Position numbers and translations under genes: made by a program. A DNA stretch of 64,000 nt from Paenibacillus melissococcoides (lineage in GTDB: Bacteria; Bacillota; Bacilli; Paenibacillales; Paenibacillaceae), in the NCBI GenBank assembly GCA_944800085.1, contig CALYLO010000001.1:1327001-1391000 (forward strand). Direction: 5' to 3'. The notes below the pieces were generated by a model, which saw only the letters and a program-made list of their open reading frames with translations, searched no databases and was not told the DNA's origin. Of the stretch, positions 44,807 through 53,278 are shown piece after piece. The stretch's first letter is position 1. Every line of letters starts with the position of its first letter.

Positions 44807-45323
44807 ATGGAGAAGGCACTGGAGGCGAAGATGCCTAGCCGGGCCGCGGCCAGGCCGGATCGGGCTTCCGCCGCAGCCTGCATCCGCGGGCTTCGATTCG
44901 GAGGCGCCGAGCTTCGTCAGTTGGCCCGGCGTGATTCATTATTTGCCGCGGGACGACGCCTTCGCGACGCTGCGCATGCTTGCCGATATCTGTCCCGCCG
45001 GAAGCGAGATCGTCTTCGACTATTGGGACACGGAGGCGTTCCATCCGGATCGGGCCGCCTTTCGGGTCAAATGGATGCAGGAGATGCTCCGTTATGCCGG
45101 GGAGCCGATGCTGACCGGGCTGGCTCCGTCTGCCATCGCCGGGCAACTGCGTGAATCCGGCTTGCACTTGCGGGAGCAGCTGTCTCCGGAGGCGATACAG
45201 GAGCGGTTTTTCATGAACCGGTCGGACGGCTATATGCATACGAACACGCTTATTTCGTCCGTGCTTCGGTCTTATAGTTCTACAATGGAAAGCCCCCATT
45301 TTTTCTCCGTTCCAGGGGAATAG
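44807..45323 (+). pseudogene. LCMT/PPM1-family SAM-dependent methyltransferase, internally deleted
   Basis: An ATG at 44807 begins MEKALEAKMPSRAAA, typical of this methyltransferase family, 6 bases after the regulator's end. Within 20 codons the match is lost, and a different frame resumes FDSEAPSFVSWPGVIHYLPR, the middle of the protein, continuing with ICPAGSEIVFDYWDTEAFHP and GYMHTNTLISSVLRSY to a stop at 45323. The SAM-binding glycine motif and about 150 residues are absent. A deletion joined two distant parts of the gene. This is the third truncated gene in a row here. Confidence 0.7.
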
Positions 45324-45332
45324 ATGGGGGCT
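45291..45332. terminator. Hairpin at the end of the methyltransferase pseudogene
   Basis: AGCCCCCAT (45291-45299) pairs perfectly with ATGGGGGCT (45324-45332) around a 24-base loop rich in T. Possible terminator. Confidence 0.45.
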
Positions 45333-45604
45333 GATTTGCGTACTATTTTCGGACAGGGATCAAAAAAACTTCCCGCCCGCGACGAGAAGCTGCAGTTGCA
45401 ATTAGCACAAGACAGAAAATAGAGAATGCCAGAAATTGAAAAGCATTCACTTCTTCAATTATGTATTGAAACTGTCACGAAAGTATGATAAACTATCCGT
45501 TGCCAATTGTTTATGTGCACATTTATTTTTGATCTTAGCACATTCGGCATATTGTGTCAAGAATAATATAGACATTCCAGCTAGCGGGTTACAGGGGGGA
45601 TTGG

Positions 45605-46483
45605 ATGCTTACGAACGATCAACAGGAATACGACCTGATGCTGCCACCCGGGATCAAACTCGATGACCCTGTGCGCATGTACTTAAAAGAGATAGGGCGC
45701 GTACCGCTGCTGACCGCAGAGGAAGAGATCGAATTGGCCAAGCGGGTCGTCCAGGGAGATACCGAGGCGAAGCAGAGACTCGCGGAGGCGAATCTCCGTC
45801 TAGTCGTCAGTATTGCAAGACGGTATATCGGGCGCGGCATGATGCTGCTCGATCTGATTCAAGAGGGCAATATGGGCTTGATGCGGGCCGTAGACAAGTT
45901 CGACTACACGAAGGGCTACAAGTTCAGCACCTATGCGACATGGTGGATTCGGCAGGCGATAACGCGATCGATTGCGGATCAGGCGCGGACGATTCGGGTT
46001 CCGGTTCATATGGTAGAGACGATCAACAAGCTCAACCGGATCTCGAAGGAACTGCTGCAGGAGTTCGGGCGGGAGCCGACGCCGGAAGAGATCGCGGTTA
46101 AGATGGAGATTACGCCGGAAAAAGTGCGGGAGATTATGAAGATCGGCCAGGAGCCGGTCTCGATAGAAACTCCTGTCGGCGACGAGAACGACTCCAGCCT
46201 GGGAGATTTCATCGAGGATCAGGAGGCGCTGGCGCCTGCGGATGCCGCGGCTTACGAGCTGTTGAAGGTCCAACTGGAGGATGTGCTCGACACGCTGACC
46301 GAGCGGGAGCAGAACGTGCTGCGTCTCCGCTTCGGCCTGGATGACGGCCGCACCCGGACGCTTGAAGAGGTAGGCCACGAATTCGGGGTGACCCGCGAGC
46401 GAATCCGGCAGATCGAGGCAAAGGCGCTGCGCAAATTAAGACATCCGAGCCGCAGCAAGCGGTTGAAGGATTTTCTCGAATAA
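45605..46483 (+). CDS. Primary-type RNA polymerase sigma factor (SigA paralogue lacking region 1.1)
   Basis: 292 residues from an ATG with TTACAGGGGGGATTGG in front. Region 1.2 begins at [20 protein letters not shown]. Regions 2.1-2.4 follow ([57 protein letters not shown]). Region 3 holds [20 protein letters not shown], and region 4.2 is [20 protein letters not shown] and [20 protein letters not shown]. The recognition helices are nearly those of SigA, so it should read the same promoters. The usual SigA of the phylum is about 370 residues with an acidic region 1.1, which is absent here. The gene is not in the dnaG-rpoD context, so it is a second copy, not the housekeeping one. Confidence 0.88.
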   Translation: MLTNDQQEYDLMLPPGIKLDDPVRMYLKEIGRVPLLTAEEEIELAKRVVQGDTEAKQRLAEANLRLVVSIARRYIGRGMMLLDLIQEGNMGLMRAVDKFDYTKGYKFSTYATWWIRQAITRSIADQARTIRVPVHMVETINKLNRISKELLQEFGREPTPEEIAVKMEITPEKVREIMKIGQEPVSIETPVGDENDSSLGDFIEDQEALAPADAAAYELLKVQLEDVLDTLTEREQNVLRLRFGLDDGRTRTLEEVGHEFGVTRERIRQIEAKALRKLRHPSRSKRLKDFLE

Positions 46484-46538
46484 GCGGGCCGCATTGCCGC
46501 CATCATGCACTTATAAGATATGATATGATATGCTGCCG

Positions 46539-46570
46539 AGGGGCACGCGTTCGCTGCGCGTGCCCCTTTT
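46539..46570 (+). terminator. Terminator after the sigma factor gene
   Basis: AGGGGCACGCG pairs with CGCGTGCCCCT around TTCGCTG, and a T-run follows. Confidence 0.85.
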
Positions 46571-46599
46571 GCGTCGGTGGAGCGGCACGAAATTTTCAG

Positions 46600-46627
46600 T
46601 TGAAGTGCGGCTAATTCAAGTTATAAT
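46600..46627 (+). promoter_or_regulatory. Promoter of the FMN-riboswitch-controlled EamA gene
   Basis: TTGAAG (46600-46605) and TATAAT (46622-46627) with 16 bases between them, just upstream of the riboswitch. Confidence 0.65.
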
Positions 46628-46680
46628 GAAGAACGGGGCATGACTCCCGCAAGGGGACATGCCTACGATTGATTTGAATG

Positions 46681-46825
46681 AGGATCTTCAGGGCCAGGTG
46701 CAATTCCTGACCGGCGGTAAGGCGCTGTTGACCAGCCCGAGCCCGCGACTCGCCGCTGTCCGCAGCGGCGACTGATTTGGTGCAAAGCCAAAGCCGACGG
46801 TATAGTCCGGATGGAAGAAGATCGC
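46681..46825 (+). ncRNA. FMN riboswitch (RFN element)
   Basis: The conserved FMN aptamer is clear: AGGATCTTCAGGGCCAGGTG at the 5' strand, CAATTCCTGACCGGCGGTAA, then GACCAGCCCGAGCCCGCGA, a variable hairpin, GACTGATTTGGTGCAAAGCC, AAAGCCGACGGTATAGTCCG and GATGGAAGAAGATC, which closes stem P1 with the start. When FMN is high the aptamer reduces expression of the downstream gene. The switching part probably acts at translation or termination before 46939. Confidence 0.95.
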
Positions 46826-46938
46826 TTATCCCGATTTACGTGGTGTACGTTGCATGTCATCTTAACCACATATGATCATTGGCGAAGTAAGTCTTCTTAG
46901 GCCTAGATCCTGTTCAACGACCGTGGAGGTTATTGAAT

Positions 46939-47862
46939 ATGGACGAAGCATTGGAGCCGGGACATGGTGTGGCCCGCGCATCGAAAGGGATCTGGTACGT
47001 CGTGCTGGGTGCCGCTCTGTGGGGGATCGGACCGCTCTTCCGCACTTTTGTGCTGGATTATCTGACATCCACACAGATCGTTTTAATTGAACATCTTATT
47101 CTGCTGCTGTTCGCGGCGCCGGTATTGTGGGTGAACCGCCATGAGCTGAAGAGCATCACCTGGCGGCATCTTGTGGCGCTGCTCTTCCTCTCCTGGGGCG
47201 GATCCGTCATCGCGACCATTATGTTCACGGACGCATTCGTGCTCGGCAATCCGAACGCGGTGCTTCTGCTGCAGAAGCTGCAGCCGCTGTTCGCCATCCT
47301 GTTGGCGCGCATTCTCCTGCGGGAGAGCCTGCCGCGCGGCTTCGGGCTGCTGCTGATGTTGGCCGTAGCCGGCACCTATCTGCTCACCTTCGGCTGGACC
47401 TTGCCGATCGGGCATGTGCGCGAGGTCATCGGCGCAAGCAGCCTGCTGGCGCTCGGCGCCGCCTTCCTGTGGGGCGGATCGACCGTCATGGGCCGATTGC
47501 TCCTCAACCAGATGAAGTATGAGACCGTTACGGCGCTCCGCTTCGCGCTTGGCCTGCCGTTATTGTTCGTCATCACCTGGAACGAGCAGCCGAGCTGGGA
47601 TATCCCCTCGGGCGAGTGGGGGGTGCTGACCTTCTATATTTTGCTGCAAGCGCTGCTGCCGGGGCTGCTGAGCCTGCTGCTGTATTACCGCGGCCTGGCC
47701 GTCACGAAGGCTTCATATGCGACGCTCGCGGAGCTGTCCTTCCCGTTGGTCGGAATGCTGATGAACTGGCTGGTCTTCCAGGAGATTGTGACCGTGGCGC
47801 AGGTGGCCGGATTCGTGTTGATCTGGATTGCGCTGTTCTGCGTATCCCGCCAGCAGCAATAA
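46939..47862 (+). CDS. EamA/DMT transporter under an FMN riboswitch, probable riboflavin transporter
   Basis: 307 residues from the ATG at 46939 (GGAGG 10 bases upstream). Ten membrane helices in two EamA halves, for example IWYVVLGAALWGIGPLFRTF and ALGAAFLWGGSTVMGRLLLN, with LSLLLYYRGLAVTKASYATL in the second half. The FMN riboswitch directly upstream ties it to riboflavin supply. DMT-family riboflavin importers (RibN) are known in other bacteria, which supports a riboflavin uptake role. In Firmicutes the usual riboflavin importer is RibU, which is unrelated. The substrate is inferred from regulation. Confidence 0.85.
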   Translation: MDEALEPGHGVARASKGIWYVVLGAALWGIGPLFRTFVLDYLTSTQIVLIEHLILLLFAAPVLWVNRHELKSITWRHLVALLFLSWGGSVIATIMFTDAFVLGNPNAVLLLQKLQPLFAILLARILLRESLPRGFGLLLMLAVAGTYLLTFGWTLPIGHVREVIGASSLLALGAAFLWGGSTVMGRLLLNQMKYETVTALRFALGLPLLFVITWNEQPSWDIPSGEWGVLTFYILLQALLPGLLSLLLYYRGLAVTKASYATLAELSFPLVGMLMNWLVFQEIVTVAQVAGFVLIWIALFCVSRQQQ

Positions 47863-47886
47863 TATCATCATATACTGCATCGAATA

Positions 47887-47930
47887 GGGGCTGTCTCATT
47901 ATGTAGTTTTTAGTGCAGTGAGACAGTCCC
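47887..47930. terminator. Inverted repeat after the EamA gene (terminator or mobile-element end)
   Basis: GGGGCTGTCTCA (47887-47898) pairs with TGAGACAGTCCC (47919-47930), one mismatch, with a T-run in the loop. It lies 24 bases past the stop. GGGRCTGTCTCA is also a common end sequence of insertion elements. Confidence 0.55.
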
Positions 47931-47934
47931 GCCC

Positions 47935-48124
47935 TGCTTCAGACAGCTCGCCTTCCCGAAAATGCTGCGAAATTAAGTTTTCCCTGGCGACGTTGATTCC
48001 TTTACCAAAATTGCTGCAAAATGACATGAATTTAAGCCATTCCCATGGATGGAAAGCAAAACTCGGCTCAAATGATGCGTTTTTGCAGGAATGGCATCCG
48101 ATAGCGGCTGAAATAGCGTAAATT
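47935..48124. repeat. Dispersed TGCAG-type repeat cluster (copy 2)
   Basis: AT-rich modules AAAATGCTGCGAAATT, AAAATTGCTGCAAAATGACA and CGTTTTTGCAGGAATGG at 20-60-base spacing, resembling copy 1 at 36500-36640. It ends against the right inverted repeat of the IS1182 element. Confidence 0.5.
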
Positions 48125-49710
48125 CCTGCACAATTCAGGCTGTTGGAAAACCCCTGTTTTTTACGAAGTAATATCAATGTAATATCATTTTGCTGGGAAA
48201 AAGTGGTGTTTGGTGAGAGAGAATGGAGGGGGGATGGGGTCTTTGCTTTACCCCACCCTTCTGGCGAGATGTGTGGCTATCTTTTTTATGTTCTGTGCAG
48301 TGGCTGTCATCAGCACTTGCTCCTGCACCTTGTCTCTTCCCCGAAACCGGCAATAGCGAAGTCCATGGAGCACTTTGGCATCCGCGAAACTTCGCTCAAT
48401 GGTTTGGGCGCGTAGGGCATAAACGGCTTTTCCGCTCTCACTCTGGAAGTTTTGAACTACTTTCTCTTTGTGTTCTTCCCAGATATGCCGTTGTATGGTG
48501 CGTTGTTTATTTTTGTTCTCGTTACACTTGCTCAATAATGGACAGGCAGCGCATTGTTTGGGATCGGATTTATAATCTCTGAATCCTTTTCGTGTTGTGG
48601 TGCGGTACGTGAGTTCTTGCTGGTTTGGACAGATAAAAACATTCTTTTCTGCATCATAATGAAATTTCTCTTTGGGAAATACACCGTGTTCACGGGTCGA
48701 ACGCTCTGGAATAACTGCCGTGATGTTTAATTTGTTCGTACGGTAACAAACATAGGCCGTCATGTAACCAGAGTCGAGTGCAACGGCCTCCAGCGACTTT
48801 TCCCAGCCAAACTTCTCTATTTGATGTAGTAGACGATCCACATAAACAACCGAATCATTCACATTTCCAGGCGTAACGTAGCAGTCCGTAATCACGTTGT
48901 ATTTATGATCTACGGTGCGGTGATCTAAATAATGAAACCCTTCCGGTTTTCCATCCCGATTCAGGTTTCCGCTATCCGGATCTGTTAAGCTAACTTTTTG
49001 TTCCTTGGTTTCGGCCTCCTCTTTGGGAGGCAGTGGCTTTTTTCCAAAAGCGACCCGATCCTCATTCACGGCTTGCTCCAGCTCTTGGAGATATTCATAA
49101 GGCGTACAAGTGACTTCTCGTTTCTCGTACCGTCCGTTATTGGCATTTGCCTTGATATGCGTGGAGTCGGTAAAGAGCAGCCGCCCTCCCACCATGTTGT
49201 GCTGAATCGCCTGCTGAACGATATTATCGAAGATATCTTGGAAGACGGTAGTATCCTTAAACCGATTTTTCCGGTTCCAGCTAAAGATCGAATGGTCAGG
49301 CGCTTTGCCGGAAAGCCCGAGCCGTAAGAACCACCGAAAAGCCAGGGAATCGTTGACGACTCGCTCCAGTTCTCGCTCTGAGCGAATGTTATACAAGTAG
49401 CCGATCAGCAGCATTTTAAAGAACACAATGGGATCCACAGATGGTCGGCCGTTCGACTCGCTGTAGTAAGGACGCACAAGGTCCAAAATAAAGGTAAAAT
49501 CAATATGTTTATCGATATGACGAAGCAAGTGATCAGGGGCAACCATATGCTCAAGACAAACCAGTTCATAGTCCAGTTGTGGGTTGGGATCATTCGTGTA
49601 AAGCATACAAACACCGCGCTTTCCATGGATTATGATAAGAACATTATACCAAATTAACGCGGTGAATGGGTAATTAACATAGACTTTCTCAACACTCTGA
49701 CAATTGCAGG
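48125..49710 (-). mobile_element. IS1182-family insertion sequence
   Basis: It includes the complete transposase and two inverted repeats of 26 bases. At 48125-48150 the arm read outward is TTTTCCAACAGCCTGAATTG plus TGCAGG. At 49685-49710 the arm read outward is TTTCTCAACACTCTGACAAT plus TGCAGG. They match at 18 of 26 positions without gaps. No target duplication was recognised at the flanks. The element lies between an EamA gene and a zinc-ribbon HTH gene. Confidence 0.75.
48248..49606 (-). CDS. IS1182 family transposase
   Basis: 452 residues, intact. The N-terminal DUF772 domain is clear: ERELERVVNDSLAFRWFLRL and GKAPDHSIFSWNRKNRF. The DDE catalytic core has TDSTHIKANANNGRYEKREV with the first Asp, DHKYNVITDCYVTPGNVNDS, ALDSGYMTAYVCYRTNKLNI with the second Asp, and KGFRDYKSDPKQCAACPLLS with a Cys cluster. 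TIERSFADAKVLHGLRYCRF has the final Glu. Full length and open frame suggest an active element. It is distinct from the IS1182 relict at 36.7 kb. Confidence 0.93.
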   Translation of the reverse strand: MLYTNDPNPQLDYELVCLEHMVAPDHLLRHIDKHIDFTFILDLVRPYYSESNGRPSVDPIVFFKMLLIGYLYNIRSERELERVVNDSLAFRWFLRLGLSGKAPDHSIFSWNRKNRFKDTTVFQDIFDNIVQQAIQHNMVGGRLLFTDSTHIKANANNGRYEKREVTCTPYEYLQELEQAVNEDRVAFGKKPLPPKEEAETKEQKVSLTDPDSGNLNRDGKPEGFHYLDHRTVDHKYNVITDCYVTPGNVNDSVVYVDRLLHQIEKFGWEKSLEAVALDSGYMTAYVCYRTNKLNITAVIPERSTREHGVFPKEKFHYDAEKNVFICPNQQELTYRTTTRKGFRDYKSDPKQCAACPLLSKCNENKNKQRTIQRHIWEEHKEKVVQNFQSESGKAVYALRAQTIERSFADAKVLHGLRYCRFRGRDKVQEQVLMTATAQNIKKIATHLARRVG

Positions 49711-49983
49711 ATTCGCCGCTTCAACCCTCTTCCGCCGCTCGTCCCGCCGCCGTCACTCCCGCCGCTAGCTTCTCTTTTGCTTAAAAAAATGCAATTTCGG
49801 TCGCATGCATCAAGCGGTTGTTCTTCCGGGCGGTTGCCCGTGGGCAGCCGCTTTTTTGCGTTTGACCGCATGCCGGCAATTGTCAGCATTTGTCGGTTGT
49901 CCAACATGCGAAATCCATTTAATATCAGTACAGGATAGCCGCTTGTTGGCATAATCTGCTGAATTATCTCGTTGTAAGGAGCA
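49607..49983. other. IS1182 left end and leader of the zinc-ribbon gene
   Basis: 49607-49710 is the IS promoter (TATAAT on the reverse strand near 49641-49646) and its left repeat. The rest holds no gene. A hairpin GCGGTTGCCC...GGGCAGCCGC (49830-49851) followed by six Ts looks like a terminator of a lost transcript. Confidence 0.5.
49830..49857 (+). terminator. Orphan terminator
   Basis: Near-perfect GC-rich stem with a T6 run, and no gene directly upstream on the same strand. Confidence 0.6.
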
Positions 49984-49992
49984 ATGGGCATC

Positions 49993-50385
49993 ATGTCTTT
50001 TTGTGCAAAAACATCCATGAGACAGCTAAGGCAAGAGAGAAGACGAAAGGGACTATGCGCACAGTGCGGAAATGCATCTTCCCAATACTTGTGTCAGCGC
50101 TGCAAAGCGATGCGCCGCAAGCCCGAACCGAAAGGGTTCCGGGAGTATCCGATCCAGCGCAAGCTCAAAAGCAGCTTGAACGACAAGCGCCTCTACGAGG
50201 ATATGATCCGCCTGAAGTTGCGAACGGCCGACATCGCCCAATATTGCGGCGTGACTCAGCGGACGGCCGAAAAATGGGTATTCGAGGGCAGTGTGCCGAG
50301 CCCGGAGCGCGTAGGCAAATTATGTGAGCTGATGGGACGGGAAGTCGGCTATTATTACCCGCTGTACAAATGGAAGAACAAATAG
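49993..50385 (+). CDS. Zinc-ribbon helix-turn-helix protein
   Basis: About 130 residues; the frame opens at 49984, and the ATG at 49993 has AAGGAG at a more usual distance. The N-terminal third has CAQCGN and LCQRCKAMRRKPEPK, two CxxC pairs that should bind one zinc. The C-terminal part is a helix-turn-helix (LRTADIAQYCGVTQRTAEKW, then VPSPERVGKLCELMGREVGY). It is likely a DNA-binding regulator, but neither targets nor ligands can be inferred. It stands alone after the IS1182 element. Confidence 0.75.
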   Translation: MSFCAKTSMRQLRQERRRKGLCAQCGNASSQYLCQRCKAMRRKPEPKGFREYPIQRKLKSSLNDKRLYEDMIRLKLRTADIAQYCGVTQRTAEKWVFEGSVPSPERVGKLCELMGREVGYYYPLYKWKNK

Positions 50386-50574
50386 CATGACATCTGCACG
50401 CGAGAAGGGCGGAGCCGCATTATGCAGCTCCGCCCCTTGTGGCATTACCGGCGTTACCGGCTCTGGCGAGCCCGCCCGTGGGCGTCTTGGATCCAGCAAC
50501 GGCTCGCTCCTTGGTCCTTGACCCTGTACGGCCGCGAACCGCGGGAGGGGCGTACGTTGACGCTCCCCTGCAAG

Positions 50575-51105
50575 CTATTCGCTGAGAAGCTGAAGCGAAT
50601 CGAGCGTCTGCATGACGAGGGCGCCCAGCTCACCCAGATGACGCTCGTCGATAGGCTGGCTGAACGTCAGCACGATGCGGTGCGTCCCTTCGTCCGCGGC
50701 GGGAGAAACTGCCCCGATCCGAGGAGGGACGGGAAGCGTCCGTTCCTGCCGCATGGTGACGGCGTCGCCCCAGATGGAGGCCAACCGTTCTCCCATCCCG
50801 TCCGCCCGCGCCGTATAATCGCCTGCCAGCTCGAAGGAGAGCTCCAGCCGGGCGCCTGGCTCTTCCCCGACAAGCCGCAGGCCCCGCAGCTCGGCGGCGA
50901 AATCGGCCAAGCCGCTCGCAAGCGTCAATGCGGCAGTGCAGGCCTCCCCGGGCCGCTGGACGCGCATGCGGAAGGTCCGCCCGAACCCGGCGAGATCGAT
51001 CAGATCCTCCCGCCCGATGACGAGCCATTTTCCTTCCTGATCCAAATCATAGATTTTGCCTTCCAGCACGACCTTCAGATTGTCGAAAATCGTAGGATCA
51101 AACAT
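50575..51105 (-). CDS. Hypothetical protein
   Basis: 176 residues from the ATG at 51105, supported by CAGGAGGCTTGGTTC directly upstream. It starts MFDPTIFDNLKVVLEGKIYD, then LDQEGKWLVIGREDLIDLAG, and ends with HLGELGALVMQTLDSLQLLS. It looks soluble, beta-rich at the start and helical at the end. No family recognised. Codon use is normal and the site is strong, so the gene is probably real. The frame is open further upstream but the extra part is arginine- and proline-rich without a start signal. Confidence 0.65.
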   Translation of the reverse strand: MFDPTIFDNLKVVLEGKIYDLDQEGKWLVIGREDLIDLAGFGRTFRMRVQRPGEACTAALTLASGLADFAAELRGLRLVGEEPGARLELSFELAGDYTARADGMGERLASIWGDAVTMRQERTLPVPPRIGAVSPAADEGTHRIVLTFSQPIDERHLGELGALVMQTLDSLQLLSE

Positions 51106-51396
51106 GAACCAAGCCTCCTGCGCAACATGCGAATGATGTGTACGATCATAATACAAATCCGCGCCTACTGCAAAAAAGCGGAGGGATGCCGCGGCCATTC
51201 GGCGATTCGCCGCAGCCGCGGCAGGGATGAAGACGCGTGTCCGACAGAAGCGAAGGTGGTGCGGAGCGGGCTTGGTTAGCCGGGGCATGGCGGGAGCTCC
51301 GCGCCGGAAGGAAGGCTCTCTGAACAACAAGAGCAGCCCTTCGTTCGGACTGCTCTTGTCTGGCCGGATGAATATCCGGGGAGGCATATCATGATG

Positions 51397-52317
51397 TTAT
51401 TTGCGCAGAAGTATGTCGCGGATCCGATGATCGGCGGCTTTGCTTAATATGAGCTTGGCGCGGTAGCGGGTAGGCAGTATATTTTCGAGCAGATTGACTT
51501 GATTGATGTCCCGCCAGATGTTCTTCGCCCGCCGAACCGCTTCTTCCTCGGTCAAGCTGGCATAGCGGTGGAAGTAGGAGGTCGGATCGCGGAAGGCGGT
51601 GTCCCGCAGCAGCAGAAAGCGCTCGATATACCATGTTTCCAGGTCATGCTCCTCCGCGTCGACATAGATGGAGAAATCGAAAAAGTCGCTGACGAACACG
51701 CTCGCTTCCTTGCTGACCTGCAGCACGTTGATTCCTTCGACGATAAGAATATCCGGCTGGCATACGGCAATGCGCTCATCGGGCACGATGTCATAGGACA
51801 GATGCGAATAGACCGGCGCATGCACTTCGGTCTTGCCTGACTTGATATCCATCAGGAAGCGAAGAAGCCGCTTCGTATCGTAGCTCTCGGGAAATCCTTT
51901 CTTATTCATCATGCCCCGTTCCTCGAGCGTCCGGTTCGGGTACAGGAAGCCGTCCGTCGTCACGATGTCGACGCGGGGGTGTTCTTCATATTGGGACAGC
52001 AGCGCCTGGAGAAGCCGCGCGGTCGTGCTCTTCCCCGCAGCGACGCTGCCGGCAATCCCGATTATATAAGGCACGTTCTCGGTAGCGGTGCCCAGGAAGG
52101 AAGACGACGAGGCCTTCAAATGCTGCGCCGCGGTCACATAGATATGAAGGAGCTTCGCCAGCGGAAGATAAACCTCCTCCAATTCGTCCAGGGCGATACG
52201 CTCGTTCAATCCCTTCAACTGATTGAATTGTTCAGGGGTCACCGACAGATGGGATTGGCCGTTCAAGCGGGCCCATTCTGACCGCTTCATAGTGATATAG
52301 GGACTCAGGTTATGCAT
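51397..52317 (-). CDS. coaA: Type I pantothenate kinase
   Basis: 306 residues from the ATG at 52317 (GAGAGGTAGAACG in front). The P-loop [12 protein letters not shown] is at residues 87-98. [55 protein letters not shown] and VEGINVLQ are characteristic of CoaA. The enzyme phosphorylates pantothenate, the first step of coenzyme A synthesis. Firmicutes often use type III CoaX as well, and none is visible here. The length is normal. Confidence 0.93.
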   Translation of the reverse strand: MHNLSPYITMKRSEWARLNGQSHLSVTPEQFNQLKGLNERIALDELEEVYLPLAKLLHIYVTAAQHLKASSSSFLGTATENVPYIIGIAGSVAAGKSTTARLLQALLSQYEEHPRVDIVTTDGFLYPNRTLEERGMMNKKGFPESYDTKRLLRFLMDIKSGKTEVHAPVYSHLSYDIVPDERIAVCQPDILIVEGINVLQVSKEASVFVSDFFDFSIYVDAEEHDLETWYIERFLLLRDTAFRDPTSYFHRYASLTEEEAVRRAKNIWRDINQVNLLENILPTRYRAKLILSKAADHRIRDILLRK

Positions 52318-52573
52318 CGTTCTACCTCTCGCTCCGATTAATAACTTCAACTGGAATATAGATAAGTTAATAGACTCACATATCATGTTCCAAAATGGGC
52401 GATGTTGTCAAGTAAGTTCGCCTCTTCGGCCGCCGGGAAGAATCTGAAGGAGGGGGGAACCGATTGATTTCTCGCTTCGTATATGCTACATTCGGTTCAT
52501 TCTTATTCGGAACGAATCGCCAGCAAATGCCCTGGCACAAGGCCGCGCGGCAGGAAAGGAAGGAGCATGGAAC

Positions 52574-53278
52574 TTGTACAAAATCATGATCGTGGAGGAC
52601 GATCCGAAAATCGCGCAATTATTGCAATCTCATATTGAAAAATACGGTGACCAAGGCATTATCCTCGACGAGTTCGATCGGGTGCTCGAGAAATTCAAGG
52701 ACATTCAGCCGCATGTCGTCCTGTTGGACGTCAATCTGCCCAGCTTCGACGGGTACTACTGGTGCCGCCAGATCCGCACGGTCTCGACCTGTCCGATCCT
52801 GTTCATTTCGGCGCGAAGCGGAGAGATGGATCAAGTGATGGCGTTAGAGAACGGGGGGGATGATTATATTACGAAGCCATTCCATTCGGAGATCGTGCTG
52901 GCGAAGATTCGCAGCACGCTGCGGCGGGTATACGGCGATTATGCGGTCAAGGCGGACGAGCGCACGGTGGAACGATACGGGCTGGCGCTCTATCCCGAGC
53001 GGCTGGAGCTGCGTCTGGGCGGGAAGACGATTATGCTGACGAAGAAGGAAGCGATTCTTGTCGAGACGCTGCTGGAGCGCTGTCCCCGCCCCGTTACCCG
53101 GGAGCTGATTTTGGACAAGCTGTGGGATGACTCGTTCGTCGACGACAATACGCTAAGCGTCAATATTACGCGGGTCCGCAAGAAGCTGGCGGAGCTCGGC
53201 ATCGGCGACGCGCTGGAGACCGTGCGCGGCGTCGGCTACCGGCTGAACGTGACGTGGGAGGATGAGCAAGCCCTATGA
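52574..53278 (+). CDS. bceR: BceR-like response regulator
   Basis: 234 residues from a TTG. An OmpR-type regulator: receiver with acidic pocket VEDDPK, phosphoacceptor Asp52 (LLDVNLP) and Lys101 (ITKPF), and a winged-helix output that ends with DDNTLSVNITRVRKKLAELG and VRGVGYRLN. It belongs to the group linked with ABC transporters that sense cell-wall-active peptides. The stop overlaps the kinase start by 4 bases (ATGA), so they are translated together. The bacitracin-type transporter genes lie downstream. Confidence 0.9.
   Translation: MYKIMIVEDDPKIAQLLQSHIEKYGDQGIILDEFDRVLEKFKDIQPHVVLLDVNLPSFDGYYWCRQIRTVSTCPILFISARSGEMDQVMALENGGDDYITKPFHSEIVLAKIRSTLRRVYGDYAVKADERTVERYGLALYPERLELRLGGKTIMLTKKEAILVETLLERCPRPVTRELILDKLWDDSFVDDNTLSVNITRVRKKLAELGIGDALETVRGVGYRLNVTWEDEQAL

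Noticed and set aside
49689..50018. Reverse frame over the leader of the zinc-ribbon gene
   Set aside because: It crosses a terminator hairpin and has a Gly/Ser-rich tail typical of chance frames.
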